In this document: piece after piece, positions 34,319 through 45,770 of the stretch
Layout of the letters: each line of letters opens with the position of its first letter
How positions within the stretch are numbered: the stretch's first letter is position 1
Source of the DNA: Corylus avellana
Lineage: Eukaryota; Streptophyta; Magnoliopsida; Fagales; Betulaceae
Length of the DNA stretch: 64,000 nt
Assembly: GCF_901000735.1 (NCBI RefSeq)
Contig: NC_081541.1
Location: 9,725,055 to 9,789,054, forward strand
Direction: 5' to 3'
Position numbers and translations under genes: made by a program
Notes under the pieces: generated by a model
Told to the model about the DNA's origin: nothing
The model's database searches: none
What the model saw: only the letters and a program-made list of their open reading frames with translations

Positions 34319-34631
34319 AGCCATAAATAAGACGCCTGTCTTACTACAAAAAATAAAATAATAATGATAAAAAATAATATTTCAGATTAAAAAAATAATT
34401 AATNNNNNNNNNNNNNNNNNNNNNNNGCCACCCCAAGGCCCTTGTGGGTGGTCCGGCCATCTCCAAGGGCCAAACGATTTTTTTTTTTATTATTATTTTT
34501 AGATCTGGCCCTTAGGGGTGGCTGGACCACCCTCAAGGGCCATAAAGCCACCCCTTAATTTTTTTATAATTTTTTTTAATATATAATATTTTTGTTTTTT
34601 TATTAATGAAATAGATGTCTTATTTATGGCT
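34319..34631. mobile_element. MITE with AGCCATAAATAAGAC termini, copy 1
   Basis: Exact inverted ends AGCCATAAATAAGAC (left) and its complement (right, ending 34631). The interior has repeated, partly inverted GCCACCCC / GGGTGGC motifs. A 23 N gap (34404-34426) lies inside, probably because the hairpin was hard to assemble. No clear target-site duplication. Confidence 0.75.
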
Positions 34632-35095
34632 CCAGGCCATTAATTGAATATTTTTCATTCTAAAATAGACTAGAGATGATCCTATTCCCTTGAATAGATT
34701 GTTGCATTCATGGAGAAAGATGGGGGTTTTCTTGCATGAGTGTTTTGTTTTTGTATGTTCTTTTTGTTATTTGTTATAAAAGTGAAGTCTCAGCTTTTTA
34801 TTAATTAGAGGCCATAAAATATTCACTTTACACCAAGGTAAAATGTGCTTGATAAAGAAAATGGAGCATAAAAAAAGGGAAATGGAGCATAAAAAAAGGA
34901 AATGGTAAGTGTTTTCTAGTGTTCTCTTGGTGTCCTCTCAATTATGATGTGGCTTTTAAAACTACAAATAGATTAAAAGGCAATAATGATAATATCAAAT
35001 TCAACTATAATTTTAAAAGTCACATCACAATTGGGAGGACATCAGAAGAACACCTAACATTTTCCATAAAAAAATTATTGGGTATTAAATCCTAG

Positions 35096-35426
35096 AGCCA
35101 CAAATAAGGCACATGTCCTATTACAAAAAAAAAGAAAAAAAGAAAAAAGAAAAAAAAAAGGTGGCTGACCACCCCATCTTGGCCATAGGGAGTGGTCGGA
35201 CCACCCCATTTTAGCTGGGGGTGGCTTAATGGCCGATTTGATCTGGCCCTTGGGGGTGGCCATGGCCAATTTGATCTGGCGGGTGGCTTTGGCCCCAACT
35301 AAGGTGGTCTGGTGGTCAGCCACCCCTTAATTTTTTATAATTTTGTTTCATAATTTTTTTAAAAAAATATATAATTTTTTTAAAATATATATATATTATT
35401 GAATGGACAGATGTCTTATTTATGGT
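35096..35426. mobile_element. MITE, same family, copy 2
   Basis: Ends AGCCACAAATAAGGC and, inverted, AACCATAAATAAGAC, with the same GGGGTGGC-rich interior as copy 1. Its right end lies 50 bp from the point where homology to the LEA gene begins in the pseudogene. Confidence 0.75.
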
Positions 35427-35475
35427 TTCAAAATCTCTTTAAAGAGATCCCGATCATTAAAGAGATCCAACGGCC

Positions 35476-36256
35476 GGAAGCAAGCCGTTGGATCAGAGCA
35501 ATGCTGCGGCCATTCAAGCAGCAGAGATGAGAGCAATGGGTACTAATGTTATGGTTCCAGGTGGACTTGCTGCCACTGCTTAGTCAGCTACTACTTGCAA
35601 TGCCCGATTTGAACGGGACGAAGATAAGATCAAGTTCACTGATGTATTAGCGGTAAAGATCAACTGCATGTCTCTTAATTTGTTTGGAATAATAGAATTA
35701 AATTTCTCACAAAATTGATAAGAGATTAAATTTAATCATTTAATTAATATGACAGGGTGCAACAGGAAAGTTGCTGGCTAACAATGTGGCGACAAGGCAT
35801 GATGCTGAAGGGGTGGTGCTAATGATATAAATCCTTTAGAATGAATGTTGATTTTGTATTTTCTAAATCAATGGATTTAGATAATATTTGTTAATTCTAA
35901 TTTAAGAGATATCCTTGTATTTAAAACATTTCAAATTACATGTAAAACTCTATAAATAGAGCTGTGTACTCAGATCATATAATAAAGGAAATATGTAGCC
36001 TATTACGGCTTTGATGTGTAGATGTATAGCCTATTAAAGCTTTGATGTATAGATATAGGTTATATGCTGAACCACTTTAATTTCTTTTTCTTTCTCTCTT
36101 TCCTTTATTCCATATTATTTCGCTTTATATTTATTATATTATGTGTTTCTATAGGTGGCGACAGCCAAGCTGAGGAACAATCCGGCAACTCATGCATCTA
36201 GAATGGCAGCGTCGATTATCGCAGTTGCCAGGCTAAACAAGAATGTAAATGCTTGA
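35476..36256 (+). pseudogene. SMP-type LEA pseudogene, truncated, nonsense, LTR-interrupted
   Basis: Homologous to the second half of exon 2 and to exon 3 of the LEA gene at 32260-33221. Pieces: 35476-35652 (exon 2 part), 35756-35816 and 36154-36256 (exon 3). The 5' part, including exon 1, is missing. A codon that is CAG (Gln) in the intact gene is TAG at 35581-35583. Exon 3 is split by a 337 bp LTR-like insertion. The intron position and GT-AG ends are kept, so the copy arose by DNA duplication, not retroposition. Not expected to make protein. Confidence 0.9.
35817..36153 (+). mobile_element. Solo LTR-like insertion with 5 bp target-site duplication
   Basis: A 337 bp insert is flanked by GGTGG on both sides (35812-35816 and 36154-36158). 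It begins TG and contains a TATA box (CTATAAATAGAG, about 35949-35960) followed by an AATAAAG polyadenylation-like signal, the layout of a Copia-type LTR. The right end reads TA rather than CA, so the terminus is degraded or the type is unusual. No internal domain is present, which fits recombination between two LTRs. Confidence 0.7.
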
Positions 36257-36347
36257 AGGTTGTCTAAGAGATGGGGCTTTGTATAATTTTGTATGTATAT
36301 AAAATGTGTAACTTGGTGCACCAATTTGCATAGGCCCCGTAATGTCT

Positions 36348-36800
36348 AATTTCACTTTGAACTCTTGAATTACTACCTGTTTTGACAAGCCTTCAAATTT
36401 TAAAACATCTCAATTTGGACCCCTTAACTTTTAATTGCTGTCAATTTGAACTCATCTATCAATTTTTTAAAAAGATAAAATTATCCTTCAATTTTATTTT
36501 ATTTTTTATCAAAAAAAAAAATGAAAAATAAAAAATAAAAAATCACAAGGTAGCCCAACCGTGGGTCACCTTGTGATTTTTTATTTTTTATTTTTATTAT
36601 ATATATAATAATTTTCTTTTTTATAATTTTTAATTTAAAATATCAAGGGTAAATTTAAAATTTTATAAAAAAGTTAAGGGTATAAATGTAACTTTTAACA
36701 TTTAAAATCAAACGGAAGAATTCAAAATGATAGAAATTGAAAGTACAAGGGTCCAAAGTGAGAGATTTTAAAATTTGAGGGCATGTTTAAAGTGAAGTTT
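36348..36800. mobile_element. Large foldback element with a central hairpin
   Basis: Left arm from TTTCACTTTGAAC, right arm inverted from AACTTCACTTTAAAC. Both continue with TTCAAATTTTAAAA and TTTGGACCC motifs over 90 bp or more. In the centre AAAAAATCACAAGGT and ACCTTGTGATTTTTT pair perfectly around a short loop containing CCGTGGGTC. It is non-coding. Confidence 0.7.
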
Positions 36801-37994
36801 TCTCAATAAAATATGTTGCATCATATATGTTTGTTATTTAGTCCTAAAATTTCAAATGTTAAATTGCGATTTGATTAGAGGTTTAGTCAAGTCTGTTTTT
36901 AAAAATTATATATTTATTAGAAATCGTTACTTTTTGAACTGTAGAAAACGAAACGAAAAAAAGATGGAGGACATTATGATCAGAAAAGGATGGGCGGTGG
37001 GCCTCCGATCCGATGGGTTGATCAGGTGGGGTTTGCAAGTGGGCTGGAGCTGCAATCGGACATTACAGTGTCATACGAACATGGCACTTCTCCAGATTGG
37101 TGCGAAAAGGATGTCAATGTTCCCGACATTTTTTGCCTGTTTGTTATACTCCCAAATCCCTTTATAACAACAAACAAGCATGCCAATTTGCAGCAGAACT
37201 AGTTAGTTTTACTAGTTAATAATTAGAATTGAAGTGGATTTCGATCTTTATAAGGCATGCATTGACAATATCAGTTAATGATGTTCAAATTGAGTGTCTA
37301 TATCTGGTTAAAAACCAGAGACAATTAATTAAGGATCCTCCCTATTTAATCATTACGATTAATTTAAAGTTTAACTATATAATAATGGTGTACATAAATT
37401 TAAAATTATTTAAAATGTAGGAATTTTAAATCATGATGATACGAACCGTTTCATGCTCCGAACGTCTCTTACTTATAGACCACAAGACAACAAAAAAGAA
37501 TGCGGTCAAAATATAGGTGAGATTGTAAGAAGAACATGGGTGGGACCTGAAGTGATCCCATACACTAATACACACAAACAGTTGCATGATTAATGGAAGA
37601 AGATCGAGAGCGCGCGAAACATGAAAGAAATCACGAGCTAGCTTTTTGGAAGAACATGCATGTTCCCGTGAGCGGTGAGCCACTTCACTTGTGTTGAAGT
37701 ACAATCATATGTAGAAGTAAATTTCATCGTAATATTCGCAACCTGTACGGAGATCATGACGCAGCCAGAAACCGCCAAAAGCAAGCAGTTCGGTCCCCGA
37801 TGAAAGCAGCTGCCTTAATTGCCTGACAACATATATACAGTACTGTGAAGATCGTGATGTTTGTCTTTTCATAAATATCTTGATACCGATAACTTCCCTG
37901 GCTGTGTTGTAATGCTGTTGTTTGATGGTTGATGTAAAGAACTTGCGGTGATTGTGAAGAGATGGCATATTCTGTTCTCTTTGTACCATGATGG

Positions 37995-38094
37995 NNNNNN
38001 NNNNNNNNNNNNNNNNNNNNNNNNNNNNNNNNNNNNNNNNNNNNNNNNNNNNNNNNNNNNNNNNNNNNNNNNNNNNNNNNNNNNNNNNNNNNNN
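37995..38094. other. Assembly gap, 100 N
   Basis: Exactly 100 N, a join of unknown length. The right flank starts with a T-run. Confidence 0.98.
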
Positions 38095-39609
38095 TTTTTT
38101 TTTTTTTTTTCAAGCACACATATGAGGGGTTACCTACGTGCAACGAAGCCCAATTAGGTCCTTGGGGAGCCCAACAACAATTGTTCTTAATTATATGAAG
38201 GTTAATTAGGAGAGCAAGATATGTTTATCCAGTCTAATTATGTATAGTTTTTACCAGTTACGCAGCTCGCAATAGAGCTCAATTTAAACAATTTTTTCAA
38301 ATTGCATCTCCCCGCGGCCTGTGGTTCCTTTTTTTTTCTTCCGCTTTTGCTTCTTCAATGGACTCATATTGGCCAAATGGGATATATATATAAGAAAAGA
38401 AATGGTAGGGAAATTCGTAATAGTTGATCGAACAAAAAAGGTAATATATTGTAGACTTGTAGTAATGCTGTTTATGGGCAAGACAAGAAGAGATGTTAAA
38501 TGTTAAATCATCACTTTTCGTGAGAATATCTCCAGAAGAATAGGCAAATCCTGGTAGAACAATCATTTTGTAGTTTTTTCCTTAGTATGAACAGTGAGTA
38601 AGTACTATAAATTTCGTTTATTATTTTCTCTTCCTTCTCTTTATTTCACACTCTCTCCCGTACAAAAGAATATTTAAAGAAAATAGAGAGTATAATAAAA
38701 AACTTGTTGCCGTGTATATAAAAAAATCAATAGTTAAAGTAAAAAATTGTACTTTTTTAATCGTTATTTTGGTTACTTTTGACGAAAATGCTATAAAAGC
38801 TTAAGCTTAAATTAATAAGAAGAGGTAAATTTAATCATTTAATCAATACTTTAATACTCTTCTCCACATTCCCCCTCATGTGTGGATTCAAAGTCTTTTT
38901 TAATATGTAAGGCCCAACATGTGAATTATTAAATTGCAAGGTGAAATGACGGAATCTGAGTTCAAACTCAAGACCTCTTGCTGACTCTGATATTATATGT
39001 TAAATCAAACTTTTAGAACAAGTGATAATTAATTGTACCAAATTACCAATGATGATTTGAAATTACTGAAAAGTAGATTACTAGTTAGAATATATTATTG
39101 TAACTAAATCATCCTGATTATATATCGTCTCCTATTTTAGGAAATCAGATATCTCGTTTAATTTCTTGATCAGTTTCAACCAATTTATCTGCCTTGTATG
39201 TGCCCAAATGTTTAGAGGAAAATAATTTTCTACAATAAATCTCATTGAGTGATGAGACCACCCCCCATATGTCCCATAGTCGCTGGTGCAAGACAACCTG
39301 TGCCTGAGAAGTACACAGTTTACTTTTGTTTTTTTGTTTTTTTGTTTTTTGGTTTTCAGTATCTCAATTCTCTGTCTGGGAATTCTATTGTAAGCATAAA
39401 GTACTTGTCACATTACTTATATCATTTTCTGCTTTATCCACCCACAACAAATGAACAAAATCATTACCTATTCATGCCTTGCTCCTTTCTCCATCCCTCC
39501 CCCTCTTTGATCATATCCTCCCCTCAATTCTCCTACAAAAAGTAGCCTACATTTATATATATATATATATATATCTTCCTCTACTCTCTTTCTCTCTCTG
39601 AAGCTGAAA

Positions 39610-40287
39610 ATGTCAAACCTCTTTTGGAAGAACTTCCACCTCTGCTTCTCCAAACTCAAATGCCTACCCCTCATCCAATCACCTCCTCCACAACCAAACC
39701 AAGATGATCACGACCGTCCATCACCCACCTCCCCCACTACTACATCAATCACCATCAAAAACTTCAACTCAGTCTACGACCTCACCTCAGACTCCACGGT
39801 CTCCAGATCCCTCACTCACTCCACCGCCGACTTCTTCTCCTCCTCCGATGACTCCGACGACACAGACTCGCCGCCGGACTTTGCAACCATCTTCGCCTCC
39901 CAACGCTTATTCTGCTCCTCCCCCGGCCGCTCCAACTCCATTTTCGAGTCCCTAGACACTCGGCAAGACCCTGCAGACAACTCATTACCGATCACCGGAA
40001 GCGTCACAGTGCCCAAGTACTCGGTCGATCCTTACATTGATTTCCGGCGGTCAATGCAAGAAATGGTTGAAGCAAGAAATCTCATGGACGCGACAAGCGA
40101 ATGGGAGTATCTGCATGAGCTTCTCTTATGTTATCTTACATTAAATCCCAAACACACCCACAAGTATATCATTCGCGCTTTCTCCGACCTTGTCATCAGC
40201 ATTTTGTCGTCGTCATCTGCCGCCAATAACTGCCGGGAGCCCAAGAACCGCCGGCAGCGATATATTTCCCGGCAGTTGCAGGAGTAA
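39610..40287 (+). CDS. OVATE family protein (transcriptional repressor), OFP11-like
   Basis: A single exon of 225 aa. The N-terminal half is Ser/Thr/Pro/Asp-rich and disordered. The OVATE domain (about residues 134-198) starts VPKYSVDPYIDFRRSMQEM and continues through EWEYLHELLLCYLTLNPKHTH and a final hydrophobic helix. OFPs are small nuclear repressors that bind TALE homeodomain (KNOX/BELL) proteins and affect organ shape and secondary walls. Intronless structure and length fit the family. The position between the LOI1-like and SECE1 genes matches Arabidopsis OFP11 (At4g14860) as I recall it, so OFP11 is the likely orthologue; sequence alone does not separate it from OFP12/16. A pyrimidine-rich leader follows an AT dinucleotide run. 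Confidence 0.9.
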   Translation: MSNLFWKNFHLCFSKLKCLPLIQSPPPQPNQDDHDRPSPTSPTTTSITIKNFNSVYDLTSDSTVSRSLTHSTADFFSSSDDSDDTDSPPDFATIFASQRLFCSSPGRSNSIFESLDTRQDPADNSLPITGSVTVPKYSVDPYIDFRRSMQEMVEARNLMDATSEWEYLHELLLCYLTLNPKHTHKYIIRAFSDLVISILSSSSAANNCREPKNRRQRYISRQLQE

Positions 40288-41389
40288 AATGCATTTTATC
40301 TTTTTCTTTTTTTAATGGGAAGATTATGTTGGCGGTTGTTTTTACTTCTTTTATGGGATTTACTTTGTCTTTGGTGAAAGAAGGCGTTCCATGTAATGAA
40401 GACAAATGAAAAATGTATTTGATAATCACAAAAGCAAGGAGGCGTGGGATGTTAATGTCTCGATGCATGTTATATATTTTATATGTTTTTGTGTCTGTTA
40501 TGTAAAAATTAATGTGTTTTTTCTTGTTGGGTGTTCCACAATTGGCTGATTATTATTTTACAACGGTAAAAATAAAGGGTGGCTCGGCAGACAAAAGAAA
40601 GAAAGAAAAAGGACGATGATAAAGACAACTTATATTGCATAGTTGCTTCTTTATAGGTAGGCATGGGATGTGTCTGGAGAGAGGATCATTAATTAGATGA
40701 TATATTAATGTAAGGGATAAGGATCATCATCTCCATTGATGTTATTATATTTAACATATTTATTGTATAACATAATTTATATAATCATATACAATAACAT
40801 TAAAATTCTTATCTTCATTAATCAACGCGCGCAATATGGTAACATAATTATTTGTTTGGTGATTTGATAACACGCACATGCATGTTTCATCCAATCTTTA
40901 GTATTTAATGACTTTCATGAGTCAAACTCTACTCGACTATAAATTTGGGGCTCACTTGGCTTCAAAGATGAAGAATAAGCAAGACAATATGTATGATTCC
41001 AAATATAATTAAGAAGAGTAATACTACATATTATAATTTCGTCTAATACTTTTAATTTTTGGATCAATCATTCTTAAATTTAAAAAATAATAATAATGGT
41101 TGAATAGATGTATAATAGCATTTCTAAATTAATTAGTGAAACGTGTTAAATTAAGTACACCCATTTAATTTTGGAAAAGCTCGTATATATTGCAAATTGG
41201 GTCCTTAAATAGGGTCTTCGACATTCAAAGCCTTGAAACTACAATTTCACAGGGTCCAACAGTTAGAGGTGTCAGGTGCAGTCTCCATTCAGTCTACAAA
41301 ATACTGAGCAAAAGCATTGGAAACTGCAAAATTTGCATGGCGGAAAACAAGGTGTGATGATATATATAATTAAGAAAGTAGTGCATGTG

Positions 41390-41428
<39 letters not shown>

Positions 41429-41719
41429 AAATGTGACAAAAAAAGGAGAGAAACAAGGGGGATCCAAAGAGAGATTATCAACAACTATACAATTAATAAT
41501 ATTTGTGAAGTTAGTTGGTTTAGGTAAGGTTAATACCAGACCATTTGTCCTTAAGCGTCTACATTATTAAATTGCTGAGTAAATTAATTTTGGGAAACAA
41601 GTGATGGAATTCGGTGGATTCATTGTCTAAGTTCTCCAGCTCTAAGAATTCTTAGTAGTTTTATCAAATTTTACTCACCAAAAGTACACTTTTGGTTATT
41701 TTGACAACTCACATTTTTA

Positions 41720-42091
41720 GAGCACTCATAGCAGCATCACTACTTTAACAATCAACTTTCACTAGTTCATTTAAATATTATTTTTCAATGATTTGTTTAT
41801 TCTTTCTCTAACTTTTATATTTTTGAATGTTTGTATTTTTCTAATGGTCTATTTTAAGAATATTTGTCTTATTTTAACGGTAATATTTTTAAAAATTTGT
41901 AATATTTCCTTCNNNNNNNNNNNNNNNNNNNNNNNNNNNNNNNNNNNNTTTTTTTCTTAAAATAGAAAGGCTGAAAAGTGTATATTTAAGCCATTTTAGT
42001 TAATTAAAAAAAAAAAAAGAAGCCATTTTAGTTAAATTGGCTCACCAATTTAACCAAAAAAATGAATTTGAAGAGGTTGCTATGAGTGCTC
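41720..42091. mobile_element. PIF/Harbinger-type MITE with TTA target-site duplication
   Basis: Inverted ends GAGCACTCATAGCAGC and, inverted right, GAGCACTCATAGCAACC. A TTA triplet flanks each side (41717-41719 and 42092-42094). GAGCA..-type termini and a TTA/TAA duplication are typical of Tourist-like elements. A 36-N gap lies inside (41913-41948). Confidence 0.8.
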
Positions 42092-43481
42092 TTACACATA
42101 ACAAGAAGGGACCGTCTGATTAAAGCATTCACAAATGGGGAAAAAAAAAAAGCACTGTAAAAGAACAAGAAAGAGGAAATGAATATTCGGATTCATATGA
42201 GGCCAAAAGCACAAGTTGGACACATGGATATAAGCAGGTAGGCCCAAAGTTTTTGTCCAGTATTGGTGATCTGTTTTTAGTTCAACGGAAGCTGCATTAT
42301 ATGGTAAACAATAGGAGAGGAACTAGCTAAATAGCCATATGGTTACTGAGGTTGAGCTAAAGTTCAAAAATTTTACACTTATAATCTTTCCTAGAGTTTA
42401 CTTTCACGGCTAATGCTACACTTACAACTCGATGACAAGTGCTAGCAAGTTATTAGAGTGACGTTAGCCACCAAAAAAATGAGAAATGCTATTTTAGGTT
42501 TTTCAAAAATTTGGTTTCAAACTTATATGCCAACATCCTATGTAATCTATTGTTTTAATAAATAAAGGTATAAGGTGATGGATTAGTGACACATAAGTCT
42601 TGAAAAACTTAAGATTTCTCGTAATAATACCCTCCAATCATATGCCGACACATGCCTACAAGTTGTCGGCTTAGTATTTTTCTTTCATTTTCATAGAAAG
42701 TATAAGGAGACAATCCTAAGATTTAAAGAGATTTTAAGCAGGACTTATTGGATTCATTTGCCGGTTGAAGATTGAGACAAGCATGACTTTTGAAAGTGTT
42801 GTATATGATTAATATATTGATCAGTTGTAGCGGAAACAAAAGAATGCGTAAATCCGTGGCAGTGTTTGGCAAAAAGCTTGTTACTATCCATCTAAAAAAT
42901 TTAATTCCTAATGTCTTTACTTTTTACATTACATTAATTACATTGTACTACTATTCAAATAAAAAACAAAACAAATTTTAAAGTTCTTACTTTTTTCTTA
43001 CATCAATCAATTTTTGTTACGGTTCTTATTCTCTAAAGAGTAACTGTCTGATGCCAAACGGAGCCTGACCGTATCTGATCGACAATGACTTAATTAGAAT
43101 TTGGGGAGCACCTTAACAGAGAAGAAACCCATGAAAGATGTACACTTTTTCTGAAATTTGATCACTGTATATAATTTGACAACGTTTGGGTACGTAGAAG
43201 TAGAATAAGACAGTCGAATAATTGAAAAATAATAATGCATGATGTGAACAAGAACAACGTTTGTCAGGGTTATGGACCGTTCATCTCAATCAACTCGAAG
43301 CTGATTCTGTTGGACATTAGCGATCTTTTCCTCGGACCCCACCAAGTCGCTCCATTAAATTCAAACTAGCAGCTTGTGTTGCAGAGAGATGCAGCAACAG
43401 AAGCTGCAGAACTGATCAACTGATACATCGATTCATCATATGTATGTATAGCGGTTTCATGAAATGAAAATTGTATTCAAA

Positions 43482-43510
43482 AGACAGACAGACAGACAGA
43501 CAGACAGACA
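43482..43510. repeat. (GACA)n microsatellite
   Basis: Seven uninterrupted tetranucleotide units. Confidence 0.95.
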
Positions 43511-43948
43511 CGCAGTGAATACTGATGAATGAATAGGGATATTGTCCCTTTCATTAAGATCGATAGTTTTGTTTGCTTCTGCAGTGCACTGCTTGTGGAG
43601 CAAAAAGTGCGAGTCTAGAATCTTGCTACACTATTATGACTATGAGCTCCAATTAATTTCATGTGTATTTTTCCTCGAGAATGGTTTTTTAGTCGTCTGT
43701 CGATTTGAACAAGACTTGTTGTTTTTGTTTACTGTATGTGAACTTCGGGATCTTGTTTTTACGCAAGAGACAAATGCACGTTGCACGCTAGCTTTTTCTA
43801 TTTCTTTTTTGTTTGTCCTCCCCGCGCCCACTACCAAATCAACGTATTTTAGTTAAAATATTGGAAAATGGAAAAGACAAATCTTATGATCATCGTCAAC
43901 ACTACTTAACCCATATGATCTTTGAGGGATAATTGTAAAATTAGTTAT

Positions 43949-44184
43949 NNNNNNNNNNNNNNNNNNNNNNNNNNNNNNNNNNNNNNNNNNNNNNNNNNNN
44001 NNNNNNNNNNNNNNNNNNNNNNNNNNNNNNNNNNNNNNNNNNNNNNNNNNNNNNNNNNNNNNNNNNNNNNNNNNNNNNNNNNNNNNNNNNNNNNNNNNNN
44101 NNNNNNNNNNNNNNNNNNNNNNNNNNNNNNNNNNNNNNNNNNNNNNNNNNNNNNNNNNNNNNNNNNNNNNNNNNNNNNNNNNNN
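43949..44184. other. Assembly gap, 236 N
   Basis: An N run of estimated size. Reading frames drawn through it are meaningless. Confidence 0.98.
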
Positions 44185-45213
44185 ATGATTGGCCAGACCA
44201 TTCATGCAAATAATATCCAAGCACCAAACTCGCCATCTATATAACCTACGCAAAGTAAAAGAAGTTTATGGGAAGATCAAAGAAAGAAACTCTTCTTCCT
44301 CAGTAAAGAATTCTTCGAATAATTCCGACACGAAAGTCGAAGTATATATTTTATTTGATACATACCCTTTTTTTTGGAGGATCCGTTGTAATAATGAGAA
44401 AGATTTTTGCATATACACACAAATCGATTGATAATATCAAAATCCAATAAATCAACTCAAGTCGGCTTACTAATGGGATTATATATATATAGTAATATTT
44501 TATCCTAGAAAATTCTAAGGCTTTTGCCTAATTCTCACTTAAATGTCTTAAGCAAATGTTTACTTCCATGGGTTCCTAGAAGAACTTTTTTATTATTGTG
44601 AGTATATTTGTAAGAATTGTGTCACACATTAGTAAAGTATAAAGAAAAATAGTAATTAATATATTTAAGTAGACTTAAACCTATTAGTTTAGCATTTTGG
44701 GTTATTAGAATGGCGTCTAAATATGTATATTAATGTATTTTTGTTTGATTCCTTTAGTGTTTCTCTTCCTAACATTCACAATGAAGGTGACAAATGTGGT
44801 TCGTCCACTTTGTCTTCCTCCATCCGTTCATACAAGAAAAAGGTACTTTGGTTAATGGGTTTTATATATTTATTTTTGGTCTATTAATTTTGTCTTATTT
44901 TCTTTTTTTGTATTGAGATATGTAACACACACTGGCATTTTCCGCTCCCAGGAGCACATAGCTTGATATGAAAGTGAAAGGGATTCAAAATCCAATAAAA
45001 ATGCATTCAAAATCTAATCGTAATTTTTACTGGTTTGTAAGAAAATGAGTGTTTGTAGTATTTCTCTTTTGTGTTTTGCTTCATATAAGATTTCATAATA
45101 TGATAAATATAAAAGCGGAATAATAATAGTGAAAACGGAAATAGAATAAATACAGAGAGATTAAGGTGGTTCAACATACTGCCTGCATCCACACATTAAA
45201 ACTTTAATAGGTT

Positions 45214-45317
45214 GTCCCCAAGAGGTAGCTCAATCGGCTGGAACCACGCTTAATGAAGCGGATGTCACTAGTTCGAATCTCCCTCCCCCTCTTGTGCGGA
45301 CATGTAAAAAAAAAAAA
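45214..45317 (+). mobile_element. tRNA-derived SINE, short family, copy C
   Basis: The best-preserved plus-strand copy. It starts GTTGTCCCCAAGAGG, with A-box TAGCTCAATCGG (a full match to the TRGYNNARNNGG consensus), B-box AGTTCGAATCT, 3' motif GTGCGGACATGT and an A12 tail. A rough flanking repeat (CTTTAATA / CCTTAATA) may be the target-site duplication. It ends about 450 bp upstream of the SECE1 start. Confidence 0.82.
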
Positions 45318-45588
45318 CCTTAATAAGCTTTATATTTCCTTAATTTATGATATGAGTGCACATCAAATATTTCAAATACAAACATATCCCTTAAATTAAG
45401 TTTAACAAATATTATCTAAAACCCTTAATTTAGAGAATACAAAAATCAACATTTATTTCAAAGGATATGTATGTTAACAATTCAATAAAATTTTCATTGG
45501 CTCGGTGGGTATGGTGGTGGCGGCCCTATAAACACTTGTGGGGATACCCTATAAACAAAAGTTGCTCTCATATAGATTAAAATGGAGC

Positions 45589-45594
45589 TGGGCC
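45589..45594 (+). promoter_or_regulatory. TGGGCC site II-type element upstream of SECE1
   Basis: TGGGCC (in GAGCTGGGCCTAAATGG) lies 180 bp before the SECE1 start codon. Such TCP-type site II elements are frequent in promoters of housekeeping and organelle-protein genes. Function here is inferred. Confidence 0.4.
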
Positions 45595-45770
45595 TAAATG
45601 GCTGAACAAGAATTGATAACTCTAGAGCTGGGTTTGGGCTTGAAGTGAAGCCCAGTGTATCCCAAGCTCCAATAGATAGCTGTTGTGGCTCACACCCATA
45701 TAATCAGTTAATCACCATCCAAATCCACACGCCCACCGCTCACCAGTCACCACGCGCGCACAGACGCAAA

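Larger units (their letters stand above)
33222..35475. other. Spacer between the LEA gene and its pseudogene
   Basis: No gene. It holds a roughly 100 bp diverged direct duplication (33693-33893), an N gap of 71 (34078-34148), and two MITEs of one family (34319-34631, which has a 23 N gap, and 35096-35426). Confidence 0.65.
36257..39609. other. Intergenic
   Basis: Contains a foldback element (36348-36800), a 100-N gap (37995-38094) followed by poly-T, and AT-rich DNA. Frames at 37426-37704 and 37705-37989 (minus) show no recognised domain. The end is the OFP promoter, with an (AT)n run near 39553-39574. Confidence 0.55.
40288..45213. other. Gene-poor intergenic region
   Basis: Nearly 5 kb with no supported gene. 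It contains a TA microsatellite (about 41394-41423), a PIF/Harbinger MITE (41720-42091), a possible nested foldback pair (about 42408-42680, with arms GAGAAATGCTATTTTAGG and its diverged inverse), a GACA microsatellite (43482-43510) and a 236-N gap (43949-44184). The short frame at 43542-43856 has no homologue I recognise. Confidence 0.55.

Noticed and set aside
43542..43856. 104-codon plus-strand frame
   Set aside because: Hydrophobic, low-information sequence with no domain and poor codon pattern. Flanked by a microsatellite and a gap.
43853..44253. Several frames across the 236-N gap
   Set aside because: Mostly N; no coding evidence in the flanks.
45645..45770. N-terminal extension of SECE1
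   Set aside because: The upstream frame has no ATG. The ATG at 45771 has good context and begins a typical transit peptide.
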